NCBI GenBank assembly: GCA_034429215.1
Contig: DAOUGI010000043.1
Location: 1-64,000 of the forward strand
Direction of reading: 5' to 3'
From: JAFGOG01 sp034429215
GTDB lineage: Bacteria > Chloroflexota > Anaerolineae > JAAYZQ01
Length of the DNA: 64,000 nt
A model generated the notes under the pieces. It searched no databases and was not told where the DNA came from. It was given only the letters and a program-made list of their open reading frames with translations. Shown here piece by piece: positions 24,024-32,950 of this stretch (its first letter is position 1; each line of letters begins with the position of its first letter). The position numbers and the translations under genes were made by a program.

Positions 24024-24929
24024 TCAACCCGCAGCCGGTTTGGCCGGCTCGGCGCCCATCGCCTGCCGAAGCCGGGAGATCTCCCGGCGCAGCTCGTCGG
24101 GGGCGCCGGTCAGCTCCCACAGCGGGCCGACTCCCCCAAACTCCAGGGTCACGATCCAGGGCTCGGCCCAGGCGCCGCTGCGGATCTGGCCGGCGGCCCA
24201 ATCTGCCAGCGCCCAGTCTTCGCCGGTCATCGGCAGGTGGTCGAGCAGGTGGTGGGCGTAGCGGCGGGCGAGATCGGGATCGACGGCCTCGATCCGCTCC
24301 AGCCAGTCGCCCTCCAGGCGCTGCACGCCGGCGACGTGGACCTCGCGCAGGCGGCCCACCGGCAGGGCCGAGACATAGTCATAGACCGTCACCCCCAAGT
24401 GTGAGGCCGAGATGCGGGCGTGGCCCAGGTCCAACAGCAGGCCGCAGCCGGTCTCGTTGACCACCCGGCTGATGACCGGAGGTGAAAAGGCCGGGCGCAG
24501 GTGCCGGCCGTCGCTGTAATAGTCGTTCTCGACGATGACCCGCTCGGGCCCCAGGCGGCGGCAGACGGCCTGCACGTCGCGGACGAGGGCCTGGGCGATG
24601 GTCTCGATGTGGGCCGCATCGGCCGTGCCGGCGGGGATGGCAGGCCAGTCGGCCACGGACGATGTGAGGTGCAGGTTGGCGTAGGGGGTGCCGGTCTGAT
24701 CCAGCAGCCGCTCGATCTTGTTCCAGTCGGGCGGCCCGCCGGCCTCGGCGTCCAGCGCGTCGCCGCGCCCCCGGCCGGCCAGCAGCGGAAAATGGACATA
24801 GACGGGCAGGGTGCCCTGCGCCCGGCGGATGAGGTCCGGCCAGGCCGGGCATTTGAAATAGTCGAGCGCCGCCTGCCCCGATTGGACCAGCTCGGCGGTG
24901 GCGGCGGAATAGTTGGCTGCCAGCTTCAT
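24024..24929 (-). CDS. DUF692-like TIM-barrel protein (MNIO superfamily candidate)
   Basis: A 301-residue TIM-barrel protein. The block VIVENDYYSDGRHLRP, then ETGCGLLLDLGHARISASHLG, then GRLREVHVAG follows the DUF692 pattern of metal-binding Glu, Asp and His residues. DUF692 proteins include the multinuclear iron oxidases MbnB and TglH that modify peptide cysteines. No precursor peptide or partner protein is visible nearby. A general sugar-phosphate-isomerase-like AP-endonuclease-2 fold protein is the alternative. ATG 24929 has GGAG 9 nt upstream. It is monocistronic as far as the window shows. Confidence 0.6.
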   Translation of the reverse strand: MKLAANYSAATAELVQSGQAALDYFKCPAWPDLIRRAQGTLPVYVHFPLLAGRGRGDALDAEAGGPPDWNKIERLLDQTGTPYANLHLTSSVADWPAIPAGTADAAHIETIAQALVRDVQAVCRRLGPERVIVENDYYSDGRHLRPAFSPPVISRVVNETGCGLLLDLGHARISASHLGVTVYDYVSALPVGRLREVHVAGVQRLEGDWLERIEAVDPDLARRYAHHLLDHLPMTGEDWALADWAAGQIRSGAWAEPWIVTLEFGGVGPLWELTGAPDELRREISRLRQAMGAEPAKPAAG

Positions 24930-25258
24930 GCAATCGTCTCCGTTCCCGGCCGGCGCGCAGCCCGGCCCTCTTTTCTCTGCCGGTAAGCAGCTCGGCCCAG
25001 TATACACCATCCCGAGCGGCCGGACAACTGGACTACAGCGGCACATCAGGAGCAGGTCGCACATGGTGCTTGTCCTCGGTCCGATTTTGATAGATCGGCC
25101 GGTTGGTGGTAGAATGCTCCGCCGCAAAGCGCCTTGTGCCGGGCGCCTGGCCCATGCTAACTGCAAATATCCATAAGGTTGGTGCCCAACCATGAGCGCG
25201 ACCACCTTTGTATCCTTTGTGGCCTTTGTGGTTGAGCTGTTTTCGAGGGAGTCATTAC
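24930..25258. other. Gene-free divergent region between the DUF692 gene and the YchF-like gene
   Basis: This 329-nt stretch holds the YchF-side promoter (25087-25115). It also holds a short repetitive tract CTTTGTGGCCTTTGTGG near 25216-25232. No ORF with a convincing start or coding pattern is seen, including short peptides that could serve as a DUF692 substrate. Confidence 0.6.
25087..25115 (+). promoter_or_regulatory. Promoter of the YchF-like gene
   Basis: TTGATA (25087-25092) and TAGAAT (25110-25115) with a 17-nt spacer. The leader is about 137 nt. Confidence 0.65.
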
Positions 25259-26347
25259 ATGCAAATCGGAATCATCGGTCTGCCAAATAGCACCAAGACG
25301 ACCATATTCAACGCCCTGACCCGCAGCCAGGTGGAGACGGCCGCCTACTCTAGCGGGCGCGTCGAGACCAACACCGCCACGGTGCGGGTGCCCGATCCGC
25401 GCATCGACCGGCTGAGCGCCATGTTCAAGCCGCGCAAGACGACCTGGGCGCAGATCGAGTACAATGACATCGCCGGGCTGCGGATCGGCATCGGCCGGGA
25501 GGGCGGGCTGAGCGGGCCGCTGATGAACGCCGTGTCCCAAAACGACGCCTTTTTGCACGTGGTGCGCGCCTTTCACGACGAGGACGTGCCCCATCCGAAC
25601 GGCTCGATCGACCCGGCCCGCGACCTGGCCGCCATGGATTTCGAGCTGCTTTTCTCCGACCTGATGATCGTCGAGCGGAGCCTGGAGCGGCTGGCCGAGC
25701 GCCTGTCCAAGAAAAAAGCCTACCTCGAGCGGCCGGCCGACGAGGCCATGCACGAGCTGCTCCTCCGCTTGAAGGCGGCCCTGGAGCAGGAGGTCCCCGT
25801 CCGCGACCTGGACCTGTCGCCCGACGTGCAGATCGCCATCCGCGGCTACCAGTTCCTGACGGGCAAGCCGGTGCTGGTGGTGCTCAACGTGGGCGAGCAG
25901 GGCAGCGACCGCCCCGAGGATTACCTGACCTACGGCCACCGCCACAGCGAGGTCATCTGCCTGCGCGGCGGGCTGGAAATGGAGATCGCCCAGCTCGATC
26001 CTGACGAGGCCCAGCTCTTTTTCGCCGAGTATGGCATCGTCGAGCCCGGCCTGCACCGCATGATCCGCCTCAGCTACGGGCTGCTGGGGCTGCACTCCTT
26101 TTTCACCGTCGGCGAGGACGAGGTCCGGAGCTGGACCATCCCGGTCGGCGCCACCGCGGTCGACGCGGCCGGCGCCATCCACTCCGACCTGGCCCGTGGC
26201 TTTATCCGCGCCGAGGTGGTGAATTACGACGACCTGGTCGCCGCCGGGTCGCTCGACGCGGCGCGCAAGCAGGGCACGGTGCGCCTCCAGGGCCGCGATT
26301 ACGTCGTGCAGGACGGCGATATTCTCAATATCCGGTTTAACGTGTAA
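25259..26347 (+). CDS. YchF/Obg-family protein with altered Walker A motif
   Basis: A 362-residue YchF homologue: N-terminal P-loop domain, helical insert and C-terminal TGS domain ending QDGDILNIRFNV. The start ATG 25259 leads directly into MQIGIIGLPNSTKTTIFNAL. The Walker A in the family is GLPNVGKST; here it reads GLPNSTKTT, with Thr12 in place of the invariant Gly. The G3 region YNDIAGLRIGIGREGGL and the G4-like VVLNVGE are also divergent. YchF proteins bind ATP and associate with ribosomes. This one may be a paralogue with weak or no nucleotide hydrolysis. A palindromic repeat follows the stop. Confidence 0.85.
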   Translation: MQIGIIGLPNSTKTTIFNALTRSQVETAAYSSGRVETNTATVRVPDPRIDRLSAMFKPRKTTWAQIEYNDIAGLRIGIGREGGLSGPLMNAVSQNDAFLHVVRAFHDEDVPHPNGSIDPARDLAAMDFELLFSDLMIVERSLERLAERLSKKKAYLERPADEAMHELLLRLKAALEQEVPVRDLDLSPDVQIAIRGYQFLTGKPVLVVLNVGEQGSDRPEDYLTYGHRHSEVICLRGGLEMEIAQLDPDEAQLFFAEYGIVEPGLHRMIRLSYGLLGLHSFFTVGEDEVRSWTIPVGATAVDAAGAIHSDLARGFIRAEVVNYDDLVAAGSLDAARKQGTVRLQGRDYVVQDGDILNIRFNV

Positions 26348-26357
26348 TAGACCGGCA

Positions 26358-26391
26358 AGACCTGACAGGTTTAGGAAAACCTGTCAGGTCT
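26358..26391. repeat. AGGA-loop palindromic repeat, copy 1
   Basis: A perfect 15-bp stem beginning AGACCTGACAGGTTT, with a tetraloop AGGA. A second element at 38641-38674 has the same stem length, loop and outer bases but different central base pairs. It may act as a terminator for the YchF-like gene. Confidence 0.8.
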
Positions 26392-26412
26392 CGTTGACGG
26401 GGAAAAGAAAAG

Positions 26413-26443
26413 CGCTCCCGGCGGAGCTATTCCGCCGGGAGCG
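26413..26443 (-). terminator. Terminator of the DUF333 surface-protein gene
   Basis: A 13-bp stem CGCTCCCGGCGGA / TCCGCCGGGAGCG with loop GCTAT. On the minus strand it is followed by a T-rich tract (TTTTCTTTT). Confidence 0.8.
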
Positions 26444-26482
26444 TTCGATACAATTCGCGCCCCTTGCCCAGGCCAGGACTGG

Positions 26483-28024
26483 CTACTTGATGTGTACCGT
26501 GCCGGTTTGGGTTTTGGTTTCCTGAGTGGCAACCAATTTGACCTTCAGGATTCCGAATCCCTCCGTATTAGGTTCAATACCTACCGGCACCGTGATTTTG
26601 AGGTATAAATTCACAGGGGCAGCGCCGGGGTTCAAGGGGATGTCCTGTGCGTCAGCTGCGGCATAGCAGTTAGCTTCAATGCAGAACTGCACTATCCAGC
26701 CGGTCGGAGTATGGTCTTCCGCAGAGATACGATAAGTATCCGTAGTGCTGCCCAGGTGTGTCAATTTCGTGGGAAAAGTCACTTCCACAGGGTCCGGAGT
26801 AGGCGGGTCGAGCGCCTGGTAGGGAGACTCGAAACTGTCCAGCGTAAACGCGCGATACGGCGGCGTGTCGGTCGGCGTAGGTGTGACGCTCGGCGTGAGC
26901 GTGGGGGTCGGCGTTTCGGTCGCGGCGGCGATCGTCACCGACTCGGACTTGCACATCTTGGCGCCGCTCTTGATGTAGAACGAGTAGGTGTAGGTGCCCA
27001 CCGTGTCGATGTCGTCTTCCCAGCTCCACACAAACAAGCTGCCCTCGCGGCTCAACCCCTTGTACTCCGGCCCGTTGCCGCCTTTCAGCGACACGTCGAC
27101 ATAGCCGGTGGACGACTTGACCTTGATGCCGAACAGTTGGCCGGGTATCGGCGCGGCCGGGACGAAGGTCATCGTATCTCCAGAGCCGCACACCGCTACC
27201 ACGGTCGGCGTCATCGTCGGCGTCCGGGTGGAGGTCGGCGACCCGGTGGGGGTGGGCGACCCGGTGGGGGCCGGCGTGCGCGTGGCGCTCGGCGCCGGCG
27301 TCTTGGTCGCCGGTGGGTTCCACGAGGCGGTCGGCGTGCGGGTCGGCGTTTCCAGCGGTGAGGTGAACGCCGTGCCTGGGCCGCACTCACCCTCGAAAAA
27401 GGCCCATTCCTCACACTCGGTGCCGTCGTCAAAGATGCAGTAACCGATCTGGCTTCCGTCGGGGGCGGTGCGGATCTCGACCTGGTAGCCCTGCTCCTCA
27501 CAGTACGCGGCGGCCGGGTTGGGCGTGTCCGGCTGGGGTGTGACGGTCGGCGTCGGCGTCGGTGTCGGTGTTCCCGTCGGCGTCAACGTCGGGGTCAGGG
27601 TGAGCGTTGGGGTCAGGGTGAGCGTCGGCGTCAGCGTGTAGGAAGCCAGCAGCGCCGCCTCCGCCGTGCCGGTCTGATTGGCCTCGGCTTCCGATGTCGT
27701 GACGCCCGCCGCGCGCAGAGCCAGGGCCAGTCCGACCACGATGGCGCAGATGGCCACCAGCACGGCAATGCCCAGGCCCCCCCCGAATAGCAGCAGCCGG
27801 CGATCCGGCGGGGCCTCGGTCTGCTTGATGGCTGCTTTGTAGCGCGAGCACCGGATGAACCCTGCCGTCAGGCAGGTGCTTGCTTGAAAGTCCAGCGGGA
27901 TATCGACCGGCTGATCGACGGACACTGCACTGCAGCCGTTGGCCTGGTCTATCTCAGCGACGAGGACACCCAGGCCATCCGAGGTGTACAGGTATGGACA
28001 CACGCCAGTCATAGGTGCTAGCAT
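26483..28024 (-). CDS. Membrane-anchored Thr/Pro-stalk protein with DUF333 domain
   Basis: A 513-residue protein. Residues 1-65 form a Cys-containing module (CPYL at 9-12, then later C, CLTAGF and C-Y) before the membrane segment at about 79-105. Long TPT/TPTLT repeat stalks follow. One DUF333 domain (about 175-220) shows AAYCEEQGYQVEIR, IGYCIFDDGTECEEWAFF and GEC. An Ig-like domain (about 280-370) and a C-terminal beta domain complete it. It is presumably anchored with the stalk outside. The start could be ATG 28024 or ATG 28012; neither has a clear ribosome binding site. The function is unknown; surface binding or protease-inhibitor-like roles would be guesses. Confidence 0.78.
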   Translation of the reverse strand: MLAPMTGVCPYLYTSDGLGVLVAEIDQANGCSAVSVDQPVDIPLDFQASTCLTAGFIRCSRYKAAIKQTEAPPDRRLLLFGGGLGIAVLVAICAIVVGLALALRAAGVTTSEAEANQTGTAEAALLASYTLTPTLTLTPTLTLTPTLTPTGTPTPTPTPTVTPQPDTPNPAAAYCEEQGYQVEIRTAPDGSQIGYCIFDDGTECEEWAFFEGECGPGTAFTSPLETPTRTPTASWNPPATKTPAPSATRTPAPTGSPTPTGSPTSTRTPTMTPTVVAVCGSGDTMTFVPAAPIPGQLFGIKVKSSTGYVDVSLKGGNGPEYKGLSREGSLFVWSWEDDIDTVGTYTYSFYIKSGAKMCKSESVTIAAATETPTPTLTPSVTPTPTDTPPYRAFTLDSFESPYQALDPPTPDPVEVTFPTKLTHLGSTTDTYRISAEDHTPTGWIVQFCIEANCYAAADAQDIPLNPGAAPVNLYLKITVPVGIEPNTEGFGILKVKLVATQETKTQTGTVHIK

Positions 28025-28101
28025 ATCACATCTTTTAGGAAAATGCCAGTTTCAGGTTTGAGCAAAATCGGGCCGGGAAGATCGCCCCTCCGGCCCTCTA
28101 A

Positions 28102-28130
28102 TTGACACCACGCCTGATCTGTGCCATAAT
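28102..28130 (+). promoter_or_regulatory. Promoter of the UPF0182 gene
   Basis: TTGACA (28102-28107) and CATAAT (28125-28130) with a 17-nt spacer. It lies 18 nt before ATG 28149. Confidence 0.75.
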
Positions 28131-28148
28131 ACCCTCAAGGAGTAAAAG

Positions 28149-30932
28149 ATGTCAAAAGACAAGGGTTGTCTGGTTAGCGCCATTGCAATCGTCATCATCG
28201 CCATTCTGGCGTTCGTCGGCGTCGAGCTGTACACCGACGCGGCCTGGTTCGACTCGTTGGGTTTTGCCTCCCTCTTTTGGACGCGGCTGGGCGCCGAGTG
28301 GCTGCTGTTCATCGTCGCCTGGATCGTCGCTGTGGCCGTCCTGCTCGGCAACTGGCTGCTGGCCCGCCGCCTGGCGGGCGGCGGGCGGATGACGGTGCCG
28401 TGGCTCAAGCCGCAGCCGGGGCGGTACCGGGGCACGGTCGCCATGCAGCCTGACGTCCGCACGGTCAGCGCCAAGGCGACCGGCGTGCTGTTGGCCGTGC
28501 TGGCGCTGGGCCTCGGCTTTTTCTTTGCTCTGCCGGCCCGGGCCATGTGGCTGACGGCGCTGGCCAACTTGAAGGCGGTCCCCTTTGACAAGGTCGATCC
28601 GATCCTGGGCCGCGATATCAGCTTCTATGTCTTTCGCCTGCCGTGGCAGACGGCCCTGCAGAGCTGGCTGTTGTGGCTGGCGCTGTTTGCCCTGGCCGGC
28701 GCGGCGTTGATCTACCTGGGCGTCGCCTCGGCGGGCCAACTGGCGGCCCAGGTGCAGACGCCGGGCAGCCGCCGGTTCAGCCTCAGTCTGGCGCCAGCCG
28801 CCCGGCGGCACCTGCTGGCGCTGGGCGCCGTCGTGCTCGGCCTGTTGGCCTGGGGCTATCAGCTCAGCATCCCCCAGCTCCTCTATTCGACCTCGGGCGC
28901 CGCCTACGGCGCCGGCTATACCGATGTCCACGCCCGGCTGCCGGTGCTGCAGATGCTGACCTGGATCACCGTCGCCGGGGCGATCATCCTGCTGGTGAGC
29001 ATCTTTGTCCGGGTGCGGTGGCTGCCCTACGCCGCCGTCGGCGCCTGGCTGCTGATAGTGTTGCTCGGCGGCAACGCCTACCCCAGCCTCCTCCAAAAGT
29101 TCAGCGTCGAGCCCAACGAGCTGAGCCGCGAGCAGCCATACATCGAGCACACCATCGACTTTACCCGGGCCGCCTACGGCCTCGACTCGATCGCCACGGC
29201 CGACTATCCGGTGACGGAAAAGGCGGTGCCGCTCGACCTGGCGGCCAACGAGTCGACCATCCGCAACATCCGCCTGTGGGATTATCGCCCGCTGGCGCGC
29301 ACCTACAGCCAGCTTCAGGCCATCCGCCTGTACTATACCTTCAACGATGTGGACATTGACCGCTACTGGGTGGGCGGCGATTATCGCCAGGTGACCCTGT
29401 CGGCGCGGGAGATAGATCACGACAAGCTGTCCGAAGCCGCCCAGACCTGGCTCAACCGCCACCTGATCTACACCCACGGCTCGGGGGTGGTCCTCAGCCC
29501 GGTAAACGAGGTCGGCGACGAAGGGCTGCCCAAGCTATGGGTGCGCGATATCCCGGCCCAGTCCACCTATCCCGAGCTGGCCCTGCCCCAGCCCCAGATC
29601 TATCACGGCGAGCTGACCGGCGATTACGTCATCGTCAATACCAAGGCCCAGGAGTTTGACTATCCGTCGGGCGAGCAGAACGTCTACACCACCTACCAGG
29701 GCACAGGCGGCGTGCGCCTTGGCTCGCCCCTCAAGCGGCTGGCCTATGCCGTGCGGCTGGGCAGCACCCAGGTCCTGCTCAGCGGCTATATCACGTCCGA
29801 CAGCCGCCTGCTGTGGCGGCGGGAGATCTCGGAGCGGGTGGCGACCCTGGCCCCCTTCCTTTCCTACGACCCGGACCCCTATCCGGTGATATTCAACGGG
29901 CGGCTGGTGTGGCTCCTCGACGCCTATACCTCCACCGGCCGCTACCCCTATTCCGAGCCGATCGGTTCCATGGCCGGTACGATCAACTATATGCGCAATT
30001 CGGTCAAGGTCACCCTCGATGCCTACGACGGGACGGTGACCTTTTACCTGATCGATCCGACCGATCCGCTGGCGGCGACCTATGCCCGCATCTTTCCCGC
30101 CCTGTTCCGGCCGGTGAGTGAGGTGGACCCGGCGCTGGTGGCCCATTGGCGCTACCCCGAGGGCCTGTTCCGCATCCAGGCCACCAAGTACCAGTCTTTT
30201 CACATGACCGACCCCCAGGTGTTCTACAACCAGGAAGACCTGTGGAGCTGGGCGGAAGAGATTGTCGGCGGCGATACGGTGCGCATCGAGCCGTACTATG
30301 TGAACATGCGCCTGCAAGGCCAGGCCGAGAACGAGTTCATCTTGATGTCGCCCTACACCCCGACCAGCAAGCAGAATATGATCGCCTGGCTCTATGCCCG
30401 CAACGACGGCGAGCAGTATGGCCAGTTGGGTGTGTACCGTTTCCCCAAGCAGCAGTTGGTCTATGGACCGGCGCAGGTTGAATCGCGCATCAACCAGGAT
30501 CCGCAGATCAGCGCCCAACTGACGCTGTGGAACCAGCGCGGCAGCCAGGTGATCCGCGGCAACCTGCTGGTCATTCCCGTCGATCGCGCCATCCTGTACA
30601 TCGAGCCGATCTTTTTGCAGGCCGAGTCGAGCCAGCTTCCCGAGCTGCGGCGGGTGGTCGTCGCCTATGGCAACCGGATCGCCATGACCGAGACGCTGGC
30701 CGCCAGCCTGGCCCAGGTGATGGGCGCCGCCGTGGAATCGCCGGAATCGCCGCCCACCGAGCCTACCTCTCCGCCGCTAGAGGGCGACGTGGCCTCGTTG
30801 ATCCAGCAGGCCAACCAGCACTACGAGGCCGGCCAGGCCTGCCTTCAGAGCGGCGACTGGACCTGCTACGGCCGGGAAATGGACGCCCTGGAGCAGGCGC
30901 TGCAGGCGCTTATGGCGGCTACAGAAGAGTAA
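28149..30932 (+). CDS. UPF0182 family membrane protein
   Basis: A 927-residue protein of UPF0182, a conserved family of unknown function. About seven hydrophobic segments occupy the first 320 residues (for example SAIAIVIIAILAFVGVEL and WLLFIVAWIVAVAVLLGNW). A large soluble part with YIEHTIDFTRAAYGLD, LSPVNEV and MRNSVKVTLDAYDGTVTFY follows; these are strong family signatures. The C-terminus after about 865 is a short Pro-rich linker plus a helical acidic tail, also usual. AAGGAG lies 6 nt before the start. The HhH/coiled-coil protein gene follows after a repeat. Confidence 0.92.
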   Translation: MSKDKGCLVSAIAIVIIAILAFVGVELYTDAAWFDSLGFASLFWTRLGAEWLLFIVAWIVAVAVLLGNWLLARRLAGGGRMTVPWLKPQPGRYRGTVAMQPDVRTVSAKATGVLLAVLALGLGFFFALPARAMWLTALANLKAVPFDKVDPILGRDISFYVFRLPWQTALQSWLLWLALFALAGAALIYLGVASAGQLAAQVQTPGSRRFSLSLAPAARRHLLALGAVVLGLLAWGYQLSIPQLLYSTSGAAYGAGYTDVHARLPVLQMLTWITVAGAIILLVSIFVRVRWLPYAAVGAWLLIVLLGGNAYPSLLQKFSVEPNELSREQPYIEHTIDFTRAAYGLDSIATADYPVTEKAVPLDLAANESTIRNIRLWDYRPLARTYSQLQAIRLYYTFNDVDIDRYWVGGDYRQVTLSAREIDHDKLSEAAQTWLNRHLIYTHGSGVVLSPVNEVGDEGLPKLWVRDIPAQSTYPELALPQPQIYHGELTGDYVIVNTKAQEFDYPSGEQNVYTTYQGTGGVRLGSPLKRLAYAVRLGSTQVLLSGYITSDSRLLWRREISERVATLAPFLSYDPDPYPVIFNGRLVWLLDAYTSTGRYPYSEPIGSMAGTINYMRNSVKVTLDAYDGTVTFYLIDPTDPLAATYARIFPALFRPVSEVDPALVAHWRYPEGLFRIQATKYQSFHMTDPQVFYNQEDLWSWAEEIVGGDTVRIEPYYVNMRLQGQAENEFILMSPYTPTSKQNMIAWLYARNDGEQYGQLGVYRFPKQQLVYGPAQVESRINQDPQISAQLTLWNQRGSQVIRGNLLVIPVDRAILYIEPIFLQAESSQLPELRRVVVAYGNRIAMTETLAASLAQVMGAAVESPESPPTEPTSPPLEGDVASLIQQANQHYEAGQACLQSGDWTCYGREMDALEQALQALMAATEE

Positions 30933-30949
30933 ATCATAGCATTTAGCAA

Positions 30950-30993
30950 TCAGCTATCAGCCTGTGCTGACCGCTGAAAGCTGATAGCTGAAT
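30950..30993. repeat. GCTGANN heptamer array with inverted arm
   Basis: Four tandem 7-nt units lie at 30966-30993: GCTGACC, GCTGAAA, GCTGATA, GCTGAAT. The arm TCAGCTATCAGC (30950-30961) is complementary to 30980-30991, so the array can fold as a 12-bp hairpin and perhaps end the UPF0182 message. Related units are at 2721-2741 and 46651-46693. Confidence 0.7.
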
Positions 30994-31009
30994 CAATAAG
31001 GAGGAGTTG

Positions 31010-32086
31010 ATGAGCCAGACAGACGAGCCGATCTCTACCGAAGAACGGCGACCCAAAACGAAGGACATCGACGTCGTAAACCTGAACACGGCCGGCATCG
31101 AGGAGCTGAGCCGGCTGCCGGGCATCGCTGAAAAGCTGGCCGGGCGGATCGTCGAGTACCGCACCAAGGTGCACCCGTTCCGCGAGACGGCCGAGATCAT
31201 CCGGGTGCGCGGCATTTCCGAGGCGATGTTTGCCGGCATCGCCGACCTGCTGACCGTCGGCCCGGTTGAGCCGGCGCCCTGGGTCGAGCCCGAAGCGCCT
31301 GTGCTGCCGCTGCCGGAAGCCGAGCCGGAGATGCCGGAGCTGCCGGTCGAGGCGGAAGCGCCGGTCCGGATGGCCGAGCCGGAAGAGCCGGTGGTGGAGG
31401 TCAGCCTGGAGGAGCCGGCAGCCGTGGCCGAGCTGGAGGCGCCGGCCGTCGCCGCCCAGGAGCTGCCCCCCGCGCCGCCGGCGCGCCGGGCGCGACCCCA
31501 GCCGGCGCCCGAGCCCAAGCGGGGGATCGGCTGGCCGGCCCTGCTGGGCGCCTGCCTGGTCAGCGCCGTCGCCGGTGCCTGCCTGGCCCTCCTCCTGCTG
31601 TGGGCGGTGAACGGCACGCTCAAATTCGGGCCGGACACCGCGGTCAGCGATTTAAGGACGCAGGTTGGGCAGCTCGACGGCCGGGCCGGGGAGCTGTCGG
31701 CTGACCTGAGCCAGGCGCAGGGCAGCCTGGACGAGATGGACGGCCGCCTGGAGGAGATCGACGGCCGGCTGGCGGCCGCACAGGCCGGGCTGAACGCCTT
31801 GAACGAGGAGGTGACCCGGGTGGGCGGCGACATGCAGACGTTCCAGGACCGGTTCCGCACCGTCGAAACCCAGTTCAAAGGGCTGACGGAGGATCTCCAG
31901 GCCGTGCGGCAGTCGGCCCGCCGCTTTGACGCCTTTCTCACCGGCCTGCGCGAGCTGCTCAACCAGGGGCCGGCGCTCGGCGTGACGCCGCTGCCGTCCA
32001 GGACCCAGGTCCCCAAGGCTCCGACTGCTACCCGCAAGCCCGGGCTGACCGTCGTCCCGCAGCCAACGCTCACGCCCAAGCCCTAG
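31010..32086 (+). CDS. Helix-hairpin-helix protein with membrane segment and coiled coil
   Basis: A 358-residue protein. Residues 20-85 are a ComEA-type HhH module (VNLNTAGIEELSRLPGIAEK, then a second hairpin IRVRGISEAMFAGIADLL). Pro/Glu/Ala-rich linker to about 165; membrane segment at about 172-200 (LLGACLVSAVAGACLALLLL). A coiled coil of about 100 residues follows, and then a Thr/Pro tail. The ATG 31010 start has AGGAGG upstream. The HhH part suggests DNA or protein contact on the inside, with the coiled coil outside. Its role is unknown; it may work with UPF0182 upstream. Confidence 0.75.
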   Translation: MSQTDEPISTEERRPKTKDIDVVNLNTAGIEELSRLPGIAEKLAGRIVEYRTKVHPFRETAEIIRVRGISEAMFAGIADLLTVGPVEPAPWVEPEAPVLPLPEAEPEMPELPVEAEAPVRMAEPEEPVVEVSLEEPAAVAELEAPAVAAQELPPAPPARRARPQPAPEPKRGIGWPALLGACLVSAVAGACLALLLLWAVNGTLKFGPDTAVSDLRTQVGQLDGRAGELSADLSQAQGSLDEMDGRLEEIDGRLAAAQAGLNALNEEVTRVGGDMQTFQDRFRTVETQFKGLTEDLQAVRQSARRFDAFLTGLRELLNQGPALGVTPLPSRTQVPKAPTATRKPGLTVVPQPTLTPKP

Positions 32087-32100
32087 TCTGGACAGAGAAA

Positions 32101-32133
32101 AGGGGGGCCACGATCGCAAGTCGTGGCCCCCCT
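32101..32133. terminator. Hairpin between converging genes
   Basis: A 13-bp stem AGGGGGGCCACGA / TCGTGGCCCCCCT. The T-rich flank is on the minus strand (TTTTCTC), so it best fits termination of the minus-strand gbsR operon, but it is also just after the HhH gene. Confidence 0.7.
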
Positions 32134-32251
32134 CCATGATGCAGGACGCTCAATTGACCTCGTAGGGCAATGCTTCCGGCATTACCTGGCCGTCCAGGGC
32201 TTGGGCCGAAAGCCATAGCGGCCGCTTCCCTCAGAGCCGACGACCCGTAGA

Positions 32252-32932
32252 TCAGGGCGCAGCCACGCGAACGGACAATTCGCCGGCAAGGGTGATACTG
32301 CTCGACACAAAACCGTTGGAAGGATCGCGGACAAATGCAACATACTCGACGTGATCGCCCTTCATGGCCATTGTGTTGTGATTGACTACGATGGCGCCCG
32401 GCCGCATCTTTGGTGCGACAAGCTGAAGCACAGGTAATGCGTATTGAGGAAATCCATCACTCAACATGAAATCCACCGGCCCATCGATATCGCGGAGTGT
32501 CTCCAGGGCATTTCCCTCGCGGATCTCTACAATGTCGGCCAGCCCTGCCTCCTCGATATTGCTGCGCGCCTTGGCAGCCTTTGATGAGATCATCTCGGTC
32601 CCGATAACTATTCCGCCGCCATTGTCACGGACGGCCAGGGCCAGATAAATCGTAGACACGCCAAAGGACGTACCGAATTCGACTATACGTTTGGCGCCGA
32701 TAGCCCTTGCAAGCAGATAGCAGTACATGCCACCTGCCGGACTTGAAGCAAGATAATCGTCGTCATGTTGGTGTTGAAGACGTTCCCAGGGGAGCTTTTT
32801 CCCCCTAAAGAGCTTGAGATAGTAGGGCAGGTATTTCCACAATATCTTCCATGTCTCATGCCCGGCCTCGCCGTGTAACTTGCGCAGCACGGCGCGAGCT
32901 TTTTCGTCGGGAATCTGATCTATCGCGCTCAT
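32252..32932 (-). CDS. Class I SAM-dependent O-methyltransferase
   Basis: A 226-residue methyltransferase of the catechol/caffeoyl-CoA O-methyltransferase type. SAM motif I is RIVEFGTSFGVSTIYLA at about residues 82-98; acidic loop IGTEM; later DFMLSDGFPQYALP and IVVNHN. The residues DGFP replace the usual DADK metal site, so metal dependence is uncertain. The gene looks less G+C-rich and has less biased codons than its neighbours, which hints at separate acquisition. It is last in the gbsR-led minus-strand cluster. Confidence 0.8.
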   Translation of the reverse strand: MSAIDQIPDEKARAVLRKLHGEAGHETWKILWKYLPYYLKLFRGKKLPWERLQHQHDDDYLASSPAGGMYCYLLARAIGAKRIVEFGTSFGVSTIYLALAVRDNGGGIVIGTEMISSKAAKARSNIEEAGLADIVEIREGNALETLRDIDGPVDFMLSDGFPQYALPVLQLVAPKMRPGAIVVNHNTMAMKGDHVEYVAFVRDPSNGFVSSSITLAGELSVRVAAP

Positions 32933-32950
32933 AGCGAACCTCCTTGCGGC

